The notes: generated from the sequence alone by a model not told the origin. 64,000 nt of DNA from Oligoflexia bacterium (GCA_014378465.1 JACMNQ010000082.1:1-64000); one strand, 5' to 3'; positions 35,684 through 44,439 are shown, counted from the first letter of the stretch. Numbers and translations are program-made.

Positions 35684-35716
35684 CCCCAGATGATACGTGC
35701 ACCCTCGAAAACTGCC

Positions 35717-35744
35717 ACGTTAAAATGCCGCGCAGCGCCGTCAA
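35717..35744 (-). promoter_or_regulatory. Promoter-like sequence upstream of surE
   Basis: On the minus strand TTGACG (35739-35744) and TAACGT (35717-35722) are 16 bases apart, with the -10 about 34 bases before the surE ATG. The -35 is strong and the -10 only partial. Confidence 0.4.
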
Positions 35745-35798
35745 CGCGTTGGCGGACGCTGCATTAAATGCCTGTTTTACAGCCCGAATTCTGCAAAC

Positions 35799-36554
35799 TC
35801 ACCGCAGGAGCGGATCGCGAAGAGACGCCACTTTCTCAATTTCCTGATTGCGCGACTCCCCTTCAGGAGTATTGACGCTCGTGTACACGCAACTCGTGCC
35901 GGAAGCTTCGAGCACCGCACAAGCAGCGACCAGAATCGAGTGCCCCATGAAAACGGAGCCCAGCATCGAGAGCGGGCCTGCGCGCAAGGTATCACTCAGC
36001 GAAACACAGGCGTCACCGACATGTCCTCCGAGATCCACGGTTTCATCGCAGACTTCATAGAGTCGCTTGCCGGAGGCATGGCGAGAAGGAACACCTGAAC
36101 TGTGCACCACACTCGTGAACGCCACCGTGTGCAGGCCGCGCTTCTTCGCGTCGAGTGCAAAATCCACCACCGCACTGTTCACTCCCGACTGAGATGAGAT
36201 CCAGATCATCTCCCCTTCCCTTGGCTGCGCCCGACTCAGAATGGCGTTGGCTGCGCCTGGAGTCCTCTCCAGGACGCGAACCACGGATGGACCCGCCGTG
36301 GGCAGCAGGTAGTCGGCGACGACCGGGATCACGAACGATGCCCCGCCTGCGCGGTGGTAGAGCTCCAGCGGAAAAAGCCCGGAATGGCCGCTCCCGAAAA
36401 CAAAAAGGGATTTTCCGGCCTTCACGTCAGAAACCAGGCGATCCACGAGACTCTGCATCACGACCGTATTCCGATCGAGCATCGACGCCAGATGCGGAAG
36501 GGCCTTTTCTGAATAGGATTTCACCGTGATTTCTGCACTATTCTTCTGGTTCAT
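35799..36554 (-). CDS. SIS-domain sugar isomerase/phosphosugar-binding protein
   Basis: 251 residues from the ATG at 36554, preceded by GAGGA at 8 bases. The SIS fold shows GKSLFVFGSGHSG (about 43-55), the first phosphosugar-binding loop, and MIWISSQSGVNSAVVDFAL with the Ser/Thr-rich second loop. It resembles the uncharacterised UPF0309-type group, which carry a sugar isomerase domain and bind phosphosugars. Substrate not evident. It lies 49 bases after lptD on the same strand. Confidence 0.82.
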   Translation of the reverse strand: MNQKNSAEITVKSYSEKALPHLASMLDRNTVVMQSLVDRLVSDVKAGKSLFVFGSGHSGLFPLELYHRAGGASFVIPVVADYLLPTAGPSVVRVLERTPGAANAILSRAQPREGEMIWISSQSGVNSAVVDFALDAKKRGLHTVAFTSVVHSSGVPSRHASGKRLYEVCDETVDLGGHVGDACVSLSDTLRAGPLSMLGSVFMGHSILVAACAVLEASGTSCVYTSVNTPEGESRNQEIEKVASLRDPLLR

Positions 36555-36603
36555 CGTTTCATTCCTCAATTGCTTCACTGGCCACACTGGCTGGAGTGCC
36601 CGT

Positions 36604-39009
36604 TCATTGCGCCGCCGTTTTGCTTGTCACTTCGGAGACGCCACCAAAACCGCTGCCCGTCAGATTCAAAGACAGATCCACTCCAAAGGAAGTATCCCAG
36701 CCCGTGTCGCGGTCCTTGTTCAGAATCGGAGCCGCTCTCTGGGCAAAGCTCACATCAAACTTCCAGCACTGCGAAGGGCTCTGAAAGCTCACTCTCGAGA
36801 TCGCTTCCTGCCACTTGCGCAGAATCAGGTCATACGAGATCGAAATCGACGGCATGACATAGTCGTTGAGGGAATAGATCAAACTGCCTCGGAAATTCTT
36901 GGTCTGCGACTGACTGGTAGCCCGGTTGTACGCGTAATTGACCGCGATGCTGCGCTCAAACTGGAGCACATTCTGCCGAACCGCCTTTTCGAAGGTGTAG
37001 GCAGCCGAACCGGAGAAGAGGTGCCGACTCGTATTGTCCGTGATCGGCTGATAAGGGATGTAGAAGTAATCGGCAGAACCGCTCCACTTGTCAAACTCCA
37101 GCCCGAGGTTGGAAAAAAAGCGCGAGAGGGGTTTCCTTGAACCTTCCTGTTCCCTCAACTGGCGAAAGTTGAGAGATTGACCGGCGCTCAGGTCGATCGA
37201 GCGCTGATAACTCGCACCGTCGCTGAGGACATTTCCTTTGCGCCGGATCAACTGGGTGTCAAATCCGTACGAGAGTGCATTGCCCTGGGGAGGAAAGTAA
37301 TTGGAAGCGACGCTCGTGCTGTCCAGAGGCACGATGTCTTCATTGTCGAAGTTGTAGCCCGAGACGTTTCTGTCATTGGCGTAATTGATCTGATCAATGA
37401 AGGGATGCCGGGGCTTCGTGTAGGCCGGAATGGCGGAATAGTTCAGGAGCGGCCGGACCAGGTGTTTGACCTTCGGCACATTCACATCGTCCGTGTCGTA
37501 GATCCTTTCCAATTGAGCGCTCAGATCGAGCTGCAGGAGCAGGTAACTCCGGGAGAGATTGGGCGCGACGTTGTGAAAGGAATAGAAGTACTGCTTGTAC
37601 TGGAGTGAAGGGACGAAGGAAAGCACGTCCCAGGGACGAAACGTCGTGTAGAGCGAAGGCGTGATCGAGACGCGGGTCGCTTTTCGGAGTGGATCAATCC
37701 CGAGACGAGGCGGCGTGCCTGTCGCGAAGACGGCTCCAGGAGTGCTGAGCTGATCCCGGTCGAAATCGGGTCCGGCGCGCGTGAAGTTCGTCGCTCCCAG
37801 CGTGATGCCGGCCGCGATGGGGCCTTCAAACAGAAACTTGTCGTTGGTGGTCAGGACCGCTTCCGGAAAGACCTGCACCGTGTTGACGTCAAACTTCCGC
37901 GGATCGGGGTCCGTGCTGATGATGTTGCGGTATCGTCGGGCACTGGCAAAGATGCTCACTTGATTGGTCGCATGCGAGAGACTCAGGATCGAAGGGAGAA
38001 ACGCTTCCTGCTGATTGGGAAGATCTCCCACTTTGCTTGGATACAGATTGTCGCTCACTTCGATGATGCGAAGTTTTTCGTCGATTTCGAAGGGCAGGAC
38101 CTGCGACTGCGAGACATTGAGTGCGTAACGACGGGATTGATTGCCGAGTCCGATGCCGTTGAGATACTCCGCGAAAGTGCGATCGTTCAGGTAATAGAAA
38201 TTCGCGATCCCGGAGCTCCGGTCCCCCAGAGAATATCGGCCTTCGAGTTCGGCTCTTCGGCCGCGGCCACCGTAAGTCCCCAGGCCGATCGTCAGGTCTG
38301 AACTGCGATTGATCGCCCAGAAAAAAGGCTGAACGAAAGTCACTCCCCCGTTCTGAAGTCCGAAGCGGGGGAAGAGCAGGCCACTTTGCCGGCGAGTCTT
38401 GAGCGGGACGACGAGGTACGGCAGCCAGAAAACCGGTGCGTCCTTGATCTTCGCCGTCACATCTTTCAGAAAAGCGTAACCGTTGATCTGCAGGTCAACG
38501 TCGGCTCCGTTCAGACTCCAGCTCTGCGGGCAATCCTTGCAGGTCGTGTACTCGCCTCGGTGAGTCTGAAAGCGTCCTTCGCCCAGTTTGTTGATGCGTT
38601 CACCGGAAAGCGTGAAATTTTCATTGGAGACTCGCCCTCCCATGATCGTCCCGGTTCGAGTGTCGAGATTGAAGTGCATTTCATCGCCGTGAATGACTGA
38701 TCCCGTGGCGATGTAGATGACGTTGCCTTTGGCGTCCAGAGTCCGGTTGTCGAGATCCAGCTTGATCTCATCGGCCGTGAGAGTTTCTCCCACCTGACTG
38801 ACGGCTGCGTGCCCAGTCAGCGTCACGCGATTGGACTTGCGATCCCAGTAGGTCTTGTCTCCAGACGAGTGCATGGGCGAAGATTCAGGTGCACCCCATG
38901 CGGCCATAGGCAGGCCAATCGCCAGAGCGGCAAGCAGAGGAACGGGGACCAGGACCGTTCGTTCTGAAATCCACCGTGAAAGAGTCCACTGCTTGAAATT
39001 GTGCTTCAT
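36604..39009 (-). CDS. lptD: LPS-assembly protein LptD
   Basis: 801 residues from the ATG at 39009, which gives a signal peptide ending near AWGA (residue 40). The N-terminal jellyroll (LptA/OstA-like) has repeated 'V-x-L-x-G-x-A/N' and 'A-D-E-I/MHFN' units. The following CKDCPQSW...FWLPYLVVPLKTRRQSGLLFPRFG is the hallmark entry into the barrel. The rest is a long beta-barrel. LptD places lipopolysaccharide in the outer leaflet together with LptE. Only the CxxC pair is conspicuous, so the disulphide pattern differs from E. coli. Confidence 0.9.
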   Translation of the reverse strand: MKHNFKQWTLSRWISERTVLVPVPLLAALAIGLPMAAWGAPESSPMHSSGDKTYWDRKSNRVTLTGHAAVSQVGETLTADEIKLDLDNRTLDAKGNVIYIATGSVIHGDEMHFNLDTRTGTIMGGRVSNENFTLSGERINKLGEGRFQTHRGEYTTCKDCPQSWSLNGADVDLQINGYAFLKDVTAKIKDAPVFWLPYLVVPLKTRRQSGLLFPRFGLQNGGVTFVQPFFWAINRSSDLTIGLGTYGGRGRRAELEGRYSLGDRSSGIANFYYLNDRTFAEYLNGIGLGNQSRRYALNVSQSQVLPFEIDEKLRIIEVSDNLYPSKVGDLPNQQEAFLPSILSLSHATNQVSIFASARRYRNIISTDPDPRKFDVNTVQVFPEAVLTTNDKFLFEGPIAAGITLGATNFTRAGPDFDRDQLSTPGAVFATGTPPRLGIDPLRKATRVSITPSLYTTFRPWDVLSFVPSLQYKQYFYSFHNVAPNLSRSYLLLQLDLSAQLERIYDTDDVNVPKVKHLVRPLLNYSAIPAYTKPRHPFIDQINYANDRNVSGYNFDNEDIVPLDSTSVASNYFPPQGNALSYGFDTQLIRRKGNVLSDGASYQRSIDLSAGQSLNFRQLREQEGSRKPLSRFFSNLGLEFDKWSGSADYFYIPYQPITDNTSRHLFSGSAAYTFEKAVRQNVLQFERSIAVNYAYNRATSQSQTKNFRGSLIYSLNDYVMPSISISYDLILRKWQEAISRVSFQSPSQCWKFDVSFAQRAAPILNKDRDTGWDTSFGVDLSLNLTGSGFGGVSEVTSKTAAQ

Positions 39010-39035
39010 GGTGTCATCAGCGTTTTCGAAGCACT

Positions 39036-39923
39036 CTAGATCGACTTCAGATCTGAAGGAAATTTGCAGGTTTCCCGACCCAGTCGCCAGAGCCACTGAC
39101 GGAGCTCCGTCGTGAGATCCTTGCGGGCGACGATGCGGTCGACGAACCCATGTTTCAGGAGAAATTCGCTGCGCTGACAGCCCGGGGGCAGAGCCTGACG
39201 AATCGTCTGCTCGATCACGCGCGGTCCCGCAAAACCGATGAGGGCACCGGGCTCCGCGATCATGAGGTCTCCGAGCATCGCGAACGAGGCAGCGACTCCG
39301 CCCGTGGTCGGATCAGTCAGAAGTGAAATGTAAGGCAGTCCCTGCTCGCGCATGCGCTGAATGAGACCGCTCGTTTTTGCCATCTGCATGAGGGAAAGAA
39401 TTCCCTCCTGCATGCGAGCACCGCCACTGGCGGACACGATCACGGCGGGGAGACGATCCTGCAGGGCAGCCTCAAAAAGCCTCGAAACTTTTTCTCCGAC
39501 GACGACTCCCATGCTTCCGCCCATGAATTTGAATTCAAAGACCCCGAGGTGAAACGGCAGTCCGAGAACTTTCGCACGTCCCACGATGAAAGCGTCACGC
39601 ACGCCGGTAGTGCTTGCGGCTGAGCGCAGGCGATCTCGGTAAGGTTTGATATCATCAAACTCCAGGGGATCCGTGGAGACCAGGTCTTCGGCGTATTCTT
39701 CAAAACTGCCTTCGTCCGTGAGGAGCGCGATTCGCTCGGCCGCTGACATTCGAAAGTGATGAGAACATTCCGGGCAGACCTGAAGGGAATCCTTGAGAGT
39801 CTTCGATTGGAGAATTTCACCACAGCTCGCGCATTTCACCCAAAGTCCTTCGGGAACCTTGGAAGTGCGCTCCGAAACTTGAGCCTTGATGCGAGGTGTT
39901 TTTAAGTCGTCAAACCATGCCAT
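39036..39923 (-). CDS. accD: Acetyl-CoA carboxylase carboxyltransferase subunit beta
   Basis: 295 residues from the ATG at 39923 (MAWFDDLKTP, the usual AccD opening). A four-Cys zinc ribbon CASC...CPEC lies near residues 31-53. The crotonase-type domain follows, with GGSMGVVVGEK, SASGGARMQEG and TDPTTGGVAASFAMLGD, all AccD signatures. With AccA it transfers carboxyl to acetyl-CoA to form malonyl-CoA. It lies 26 bases before lptD. The ATG lacks a good ribosome-binding site and is preceded by a perfect palindrome at 39940-39961. Confidence 0.95.
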   Translation of the reverse strand: MAWFDDLKTPRIKAQVSERTSKVPEGLWVKCASCGEILQSKTLKDSLQVCPECSHHFRMSAAERIALLTDEGSFEEYAEDLVSTDPLEFDDIKPYRDRLRSAASTTGVRDAFIVGRAKVLGLPFHLGVFEFKFMGGSMGVVVGEKVSRLFEAALQDRLPAVIVSASGGARMQEGILSLMQMAKTSGLIQRMREQGLPYISLLTDPTTGGVAASFAMLGDLMIAEPGALIGFAGPRVIEQTIRQALPPGCQRSEFLLKHGFVDRIVARKDLTTELRQWLWRLGRETCKFPSDLKSI

Positions 39924-39939
39924 AGGATATGGCGCAAAC

Positions 39940-39961
39940 CTAACAGGCAAATGCCTGTTAG
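39940..39961. repeat. Perfect 22-base palindrome upstream of accD
   Basis: CTAACAGGCA (39940-39949) and TGCCTGTTAG (39952-39961) flank two bases. The palindrome fills about half of the 48-base gap between the HD-GYP stop and the accD start. It could be a regulator-binding site for lipid synthesis genes or a short terminator hairpin for the upstream gene. Confidence 0.5.
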
Positions 39962-39971
39962 CAAATAGAGT

Positions 39972-41030
39972 TCACTCCATGACGAGGGTTTTTTTGCTCT
40001 TGAAATCGGTCTCATAGGCAGTTCTGAAGGCCCGCACCACACGTGGATCAAACTGAGCGCCTTCATGACGGACGATTTCCTGAAAGGCGAGCTCGGGAGC
40101 CTGGCCCTTTCGATAGGGTCGGGTGCTCACCATTGCGTCATAGGTATCTGCAACCGCGACGATTCGAGCGATCAAGGGGATTTGCTCCCCTTGGAGTTTT
40201 GACGGGTATCCCAGTCCATCCCAGCGCTCGTGGTGGTAACGCACTCCATCAACGATATCCTGAAAATCCTGGATCTGCTGATCGCTGGAGTGCCTTCGTG
40301 AAACGCGGATACGACTCAGAATGTCAAAACCGAACTGAGGATGAGACTGCATGAGCGTCCACTCATCGATCGAGAGCGAAGCTTCCTTCTTGAGGATTCG
40401 ATCTTCGATACCGATTTTTCCCACATCATGAAGAAGAGCACTGAAGCGCACCTTTTCCAGATCCTCGCGACCGAGTCCGAGATGCCGGGCGATGCAGAGC
40501 GAATAATGGACGACGCGCTTGGTGTGGCCGCCGGTGTAACGGTCTTTCTTTTCAATCGCTTCGGCCAGTGCCTCAAAGGCCCCGTGGAAATGGGTATCGA
40601 GCGTGTCCCAGGCCGTGGCCACCTGATGTGCCAGACCTCGCAGCAGCTGATGGTCTTCGAGTCCGAAGGAACCATTGATCTTGCGTGCGGCACAGAGGGT
40701 CCCCAAAGCGCGGTCACGGGTGCGAACCGGAATCAGAAGAAGATTTTCAGTCTGCATTCTGAAATCAAGATCCGTGTTCAGCGAAAGCGTCGCGACTTCG
40801 CAACCCAGGAGTTCGCGGACCAGAGGACCCGTTGTCTTTTCGAGTTCCACGACGGAGGTGCAAGTTCGCAGTGCTTCAAAAAATCGATTGAGGAGTTCGA
40901 GTCGTTCCACCATCGTGCGCCCTACTGCAACGCCCGAGACGACGGGGGTGGCGGGAGCAGGCACGCGGGACATTTCTGGTGAGGCGGAAAGTGCAGGAAC
41001 GGAACGGAGCTGAAATTGAGTCTCGATCAT
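39972..41030 (-). CDS. GAF-like plus HD-GYP domain protein (putative c-di-GMP phosphodiesterase)
   Basis: 352 residues. Residues 45-145 resemble a GAF domain (LLxVPVRTRDRALGTLCAAR). The HD-GYP domain (about 150-335) has GGHTKRV, LLHDVGKIGI, SHPQFG and HHERWDGLGYP, with DTYDAMVSTRPYR. All metal ligands of active HD-GYP enzymes appear present. It should hydrolyse cyclic di-GMP, with the GAF part sensing a signal. No receiver domain. Confidence 0.88.
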   Translation of the reverse strand: MIETQFQLRSVPALSASPEMSRVPAPATPVVSGVAVGRTMVERLELLNRFFEALRTCTSVVELEKTTGPLVRELLGCEVATLSLNTDLDFRMQTENLLLIPVRTRDRALGTLCAARKINGSFGLEDHQLLRGLAHQVATAWDTLDTHFHGAFEALAEAIEKKDRYTGGHTKRVVHYSLCIARHLGLGREDLEKVRFSALLHDVGKIGIEDRILKKEASLSIDEWTLMQSHPQFGFDILSRIRVSRRHSSDQQIQDFQDIVDGVRYHHERWDGLGYPSKLQGEQIPLIARIVAVADTYDAMVSTRPYRKGQAPELAFQEIVRHEGAQFDPRVVRAFRTAYETDFKSKKTLVME

Positions 41031-41170
41031 CCAGGCGTCTTCCTGACTTCCGGGCCCGGGGCCCTGTGAACGTGCTGAAAATCATTTTCGGCACTTTGAA
41101 CTCGCGCTGCTCGGAAAGCTCAGTTGTGAATCTGAGAAAGAATCGAAGAAGACCCCGGTGGGATCAAACC

Positions 41171-41273
41171 AAAAAAAATGCCTCAGTGAACATCATCCTG
41201 ACGTCACTGAGGCCCACGAGAACTTGTAATCTATTCTCCCCGAACCCATCCATGGATTCATTCCACAACCACA
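41171..41273 (-). ncRNA. Candidate small RNA downstream of rsmI
   Basis: On the minus strand a promoter-like pair TTGACC (41302-41307) and TAGACT (41280-41285), 16 bases apart, lies after the rsmI stop. About 100 bases further is a strong intrinsic terminator. The sequence between can form short hairpins, such as GAGAA with TTCTC, and has no open frame of note. A transcript of about 100 nt would result. It does not look like SRP RNA or 6S RNA. The alternative is that it is merely the rsmI 3' untranslated end. Confidence 0.4.
41172..41213 (-). terminator. Strong intrinsic terminator after rsmI/candidate small RNA
   Basis: GCCTCAGTGA (41180-41189) pairs perfectly with TCACTGAGGC (41204-41213). 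On the minus strand the hairpin is followed by A and eight T residues. This is among the clearest terminators in the window. Confidence 0.88.
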
Positions 41274-41279
41274 CTTATG

Positions 41280-41307
41280 AGTCTACGGAGGTTCCATTCC
41301 GGGTCAA
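41280..41307 (-). promoter_or_regulatory. Promoter-like pair for the candidate small RNA
   Basis: TTGACC (41302-41307) and TAGACT (41280-41285) are spaced by 16 bases on the minus strand. An A-rich stretch lies just upstream (about 41320-41337), like an UP element. Confidence 0.4.
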
Positions 41308-41328
41308 CCCCCCAATTGCATTTTTCCA

Positions 41329-42249
41329 TTATTTTTTCCCAGAGAGTTTCAAAGCGCACTCATAGACCGATTTTTTTGCGACACCAAAACTTTGGCTCAC
41401 CTCGCGAGCCGCATCTGAAGCGCTTACACGGGCATTTAAAAGACATTGTAAAGTCTTAACCCAATCTGAACTATGCGCTTCCCTCCCACTCCGCTCGGCA
41501 ATTTCTGCCCGAGTGCCACCATGGAACTGAACGGCCAAACACCATTCTCCCAGATTTCCCTCGGAAATCAGCTCTTCTTTGACCTGATCTCTCACGGAGA
41601 TCGCATCTCCCACGAAAAGTCTTTCGTGAATCTTGCTCAATTCCTTTGCAGCGATCACGCGCAGTGCGGGCTCCGATTCCGAAATGAACTCGAGAGTTTC
41701 CCTCATGCGTTCGGGGCTCTCATACCAGACGAAAACTTTTGAAACCGGGAGAGCCTTGCGGAGCTGTTCAAACTCCTTCCGCTTTTCTGCAGCTTTTCTT
41801 GGGAAAAATCCGCGAAAAGTGAAGGCCGTATCTTCAAACCCCGCCACACTCAGGAGCGCGACGACCGCTGAAGCTCCAGGAATCGGTGTGACTCGGACTC
41901 TTGCCAGGTGCGCCGCCGCAACGAGCTTCGCACCCGGATCACTGATGCCGGGAGTTCCGGCATCACTCACGAGAGCGAGCGACTCCCCTGCCTGCAGTCG
42001 CTCGATGGCCTTTTCCAACTGGATCGCCGTGGCGTGCTCATCAAATCGGTAGAGCGATGCCGTGATTTCAAGCACTGCGAGCAGCTTGGAAGTCCGGCGG
42101 GTATCTTCGCACAGAATCGCGTCAGCGGATTTCAGCGCGAAGCAGCCCCTTTCACTCAAGTCCATCAGGTTGCCGATGGGCGTTGCGACGACCCAAAGCC
42201 CAGGCTGCAGCTTTTGCGCAGGCAAATCTTTCCTCTTTTTCTCATCCAT
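41329..42249 (-). CDS. rsmI: 16S rRNA (cytidine(1402)-2'-O)-methyltransferase RsmI
   Basis: 306 residues from the ATG at 42249, where GGTGA precedes at 5 bases; in-frame starts further upstream would overlap the divergent STAS gene. The tetrapyrrole-methylase fold begins GLWVVATPIGNLMDLS, with EDTRRTSKLL, LVSDAGTPGISDPG and PIPGASAVVALLS. These are diagnostic of RsmI. The C-terminal helical tail is present. It methylates C1402 of 16S rRNA for decoding fidelity. Confidence 0.95.
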   Translation of the reverse strand: MDEKKRKDLPAQKLQPGLWVVATPIGNLMDLSERGCFALKSADAILCEDTRRTSKLLAVLEITASLYRFDEHATAIQLEKAIERLQAGESLALVSDAGTPGISDPGAKLVAAAHLARVRVTPIPGASAVVALLSVAGFEDTAFTFRGFFPRKAAEKRKEFEQLRKALPVSKVFVWYESPERMRETLEFISESEPALRVIAAKELSKIHERLFVGDAISVRDQVKEELISEGNLGEWCLAVQFHGGTRAEIAERSGREAHSSDWVKTLQCLLNARVSASDAAREVSQSFGVAKKSVYECALKLSGKK

Positions 42250-42290
42250 GGGGATCACCATAATTGAAAGCAGGCTGGAGGCCAACTGAG

Positions 42291-42647
42291 ATGAAGACAA
42301 ACGTGAAAAAGCTGGGCGATACGATGATTGTAACCATGGACGGCACACTCGACTATGAGATGCAGGAACCGCTTCGCGAGGATCTCTCCAAACTGATCCG
42401 CAACCACAAGACGGACTCCGTCCCGACCAAGATCATCTTCAATCTGGAAGGCCTTGAGTTCGTGGGCTCCAGCGGCATCTCTTCCTTCATCCAGACTCTC
42501 AAGGAGTTCGGCAATCGCACTCCGACCAAGCCGCGCTATTGCAATGTGAAGAGTGAATTCCGAAAGGTCATGAAAGCGTTTGACGAAGCCGACAGTTTCG
42601 AATTCTTTGAAAATGAAGACCGTGCCAAAAAAAGTTTTGACCAGTAA
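42291..42647 (+). CDS. STAS-domain protein (anti-sigma factor antagonist type)
   Basis: 118 residues from the ATG at 42291, with GGAGG 9 bases upstream. A single STAS domain: VTMDGTLDYEMQEPLREDL, then IIFNLEGLEFVGSSGISSFI. The Ser in the SSG motif (near residue 64) is the position phosphorylated by partner-switching kinases in SpoIIAA-type proteins. No kinase or phosphatase partner is adjacent. It diverges from rsmI across 41 bases. Confidence 0.85.
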   Translation: MKTNVKKLGDTMIVTMDGTLDYEMQEPLREDLSKLIRNHKTDSVPTKIIFNLEGLEFVGSSGISSFIQTLKEFGNRTPTKPRYCNVKSEFRKVMKAFDEADSFEFFENEDRAKKSFDQ

Positions 42648-42686
42648 GCTGATGAGTGAGCCAGCACACCTTCTGAGTTGATTTCG

Positions 42687-43187
42687 TCAGAAGTGATAGA
42701 TCGCCAGAGTCGTATAGAACGTCGCCGGTTTTCTTTCAAATGAAGCTCCAGGAGAAACCGCTCCCCCGGGCGCACCCGAAAGAGCCGGCGATTGCATTGG
42801 CGCAATGCCCATCACGTCCCCCCCGCTGCCGTAGCCTGCCCCTGCGCCATTGAGAACAAAAGTTCCATTGGGTCCATACCTCGACGGCACGTACTCCGAG
42901 TTGAAGGGATTCTCCGGATCATCCCGGTGCGTGATGTGATAGATCCCTGCGACGATCCCAAGGTAAAGTCCCACGGACGTTCCGATGAAAATGGCGCGTG
43001 TGCTCTTGGAAAACGGATAGGTGCCCAGTCCGACCAGGGTCCCGGCCACCGCTCCATATCCGGCAATCGTCACCACCGACCGGAAGTTGGACCTGCGAGG
43101 ACCTGCGCCTTCGGCCGCAAGAGCGCTCCGGGAGTTCAGAAAAATGCAGGGCAGAAGGAGGATGAGGAGCAGGCGCGAGGCATTCAC
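42687..43187 (-). CDS. Exported membrane protein of unknown function
   Basis: 166 residues. The signal peptide ends near ALAA (residue 25). Two hydrophobic Gly-rich helices (about 38-62 and 66-88) are followed by a Gly/Pro/Ser-rich segment and the C terminus TLAIYHF. The YHITHRDDPENPFN segment after the helices is a recognisable feature, but I do not know a family name. Possibly inner-membrane with a periplasmic tail. Confidence 0.6.
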   Translation of the reverse strand: MNASRLLLILLLPCIFLNSRSALAAEGAGPRRSNFRSVVTIAGYGAVAGTLVGLGTYPFSKSTRAIFIGTSVGLYLGIVAGIYHITHRDDPENPFNSEYVPSRYGPNGTFVLNGAGAGYGSGGDVMGIAPMQSPALSGAPGGAVSPGASFERKPATFYTTLAIYHF

Positions 43188-43226
43188 TCCTTGAGCCTAA
43201 TGGACAATCTCCGATCCCTCAAGGCC

Positions 43227-43748
43227 TCACTGAATGCGCCATGCGTTCGGAAAGTGAGTCAGCTTTTCTCCGTCCCATTCCATGACATCACAACGAACGC
43301 TCTGAGCTTTCCCCTGATAGCGGGCCAGAAACTTCTCAATGACCTTTCGTAAACGCAATTGCTTCGGGAAGGTCACGCTCTCCAGCCCGCTCACCCAGCT
43401 TCCTTTTGCACGAGCGCGCACTTCGATCATCACGAGCTCGACACGACTCCCCACCCCAGCACGGCCACCGGCCAGTTCGCGGATTGCGGCTGGGTGAGTT
43501 TCCTCCACTACCAGATCAATTTCCCCAAAACGACTGCGGTAGTTCTGAGCGAGCACTCGGACGAGTTTGCCTGAAATCCCGGGATACTCGGAAAGCCACC
43601 AGTCCCGCGCCAGCCGCTCGATTCGGTCCCCGCGGACTTTCGTCGAAGCCGAAGTTCCATCATTTGCATTTTTTTCTGGCCAGATGCGCCGAACAGGGCC
43701 GTTTAACGGGATGACGAGTTTCGGACGTGGAGCATCTGGCGCCTTCAT
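43227..43748 (-). CDS. UPF0102 (YraN) family nuclease-like protein
   Basis: 173 residues from the ATG at 43748; a start four codons earlier is equally possible. The family core is present: GDRIERLARDWW, VRVLAQNYRSRFGEIDLVVEE (E and D of the nuclease-like motif) and VMIEVRARAKGSW (E-x-R). YraN proteins have a Holliday-junction-resolvase-like fold and unknown function. About 40 extra N-terminal residues make it longer than usual. Its place near rnhB and rplS agrees with the conserved rplS-rnhB-yraN order, although an unrelated plus-strand gene now lies between. Confidence 0.82.
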   Translation of the reverse strand: MKAPDAPRPKLVIPLNGPVRRIWPEKNANDGTSASTKVRGDRIERLARDWWLSEYPGISGKLVRVLAQNYRSRFGEIDLVVEETHPAAIRELAGGRAGVGSRVELVMIEVRARAKGSWVSGLESVTFPKQLRLRKVIEKFLARYQGKAQSVRCDVMEWDGEKLTHFPNAWRIQ

Positions 43749-43834
43749 GAGGCGAAGCAAGAGCAGGATTCAAACCAGACCCCTTTGAATTCTGTGATGT
43801 TAACTTTTCACACCCGGGTTTCTGGCATGGCTCT

Positions 43835-43850
43835 GGCACCTCTATGGCAG
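43835..43850 (+). promoter_or_regulatory. Possible sigma54 (-24/-12) promoter
   Basis: TGGCAC (43835-43840), five bases, then TGGCA (43846-43850) keeps the required GG-N10-GC spacing and matches the -24 box fully. The -12 box has TGGCA where TTGCA is usual. It lies 83 bases before the ATG at 43933. Confidence 0.4.
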
Positions 43851-43932
43851 ATCTCAGGAAGACTTTCTGCGTCACACCTCTTACCTTACCCCTGATCTAC
43901 CCTGACTGCCGATTCAAAAAGGAGAGTAACTC

Positions 43933-44439
43933 ATGCCTCAAACCACCCGAAATTTCGCCCCTTCTCATCTCATGGAAAGTGCACATCACGTTGCAGACCA
44001 GTACCTCACTCATCCCATGGAAAAAGTGCGCGAGAAGATCCCGGCCGCGCTTGAAAAGGTCAAAACCACCACATCCCATATGCCGCCCACTCCGTTTCTC
44101 GCACTGACCGTCGGGAGCGTTGTCTTTTCGGGTGCGATGACTTTTCGCAGGCTTCAGCGGATTGACCGGAAGAGCGCCTGGGCATTGGCAGGCCTCTGGG
44201 CTCCATCACTGCTGCTCGCGGGCGTCTACGGAAAACTCCTTCAGAACTATCGCAGCAATCCGTCCAATGGTCCCCGCACTCCCGACGTGATTTATCACCC
44301 GTCGGAAGTGGCGGCCGGTCCTCGCCACATGAGTATTGCCGAGCCCCGCAAAACCGAAGCCGATGACTTCATCTCCTACAAGAGCGCGACGTCGAACATC
44401 TCACCTTCGGGAAAAGGTACGGGCGGCTACAGTTACTGA
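43933..44439 (+). CDS. Membrane protein of unknown function
   Basis: 168 residues with AGGAGAG just upstream of the ATG. The N-terminal 45 residues are helical and amphipathic (HHVADQYLTHPMEKVREKIP). Two hydrophobic helices (about 53-72 and 79-101) follow, and a polar, Ser/Gly-rich tail ends in GGYSY. No signal peptide. No family recognised. It is the only plus-strand gene in the 43-49 kb minus-strand block, and may be driven by the sigma54-like sequence upstream. Confidence 0.62.
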   Translation: MPQTTRNFAPSHLMESAHHVADQYLTHPMEKVREKIPAALEKVKTTTSHMPPTPFLALTVGSVVFSGAMTFRRLQRIDRKSAWALAGLWAPSLLLAGVYGKLLQNYRSNPSNGPRTPDVIYHPSEVAAGPRHMSIAEPRKTEADDFISYKSATSNISPSGKGTGGYSY

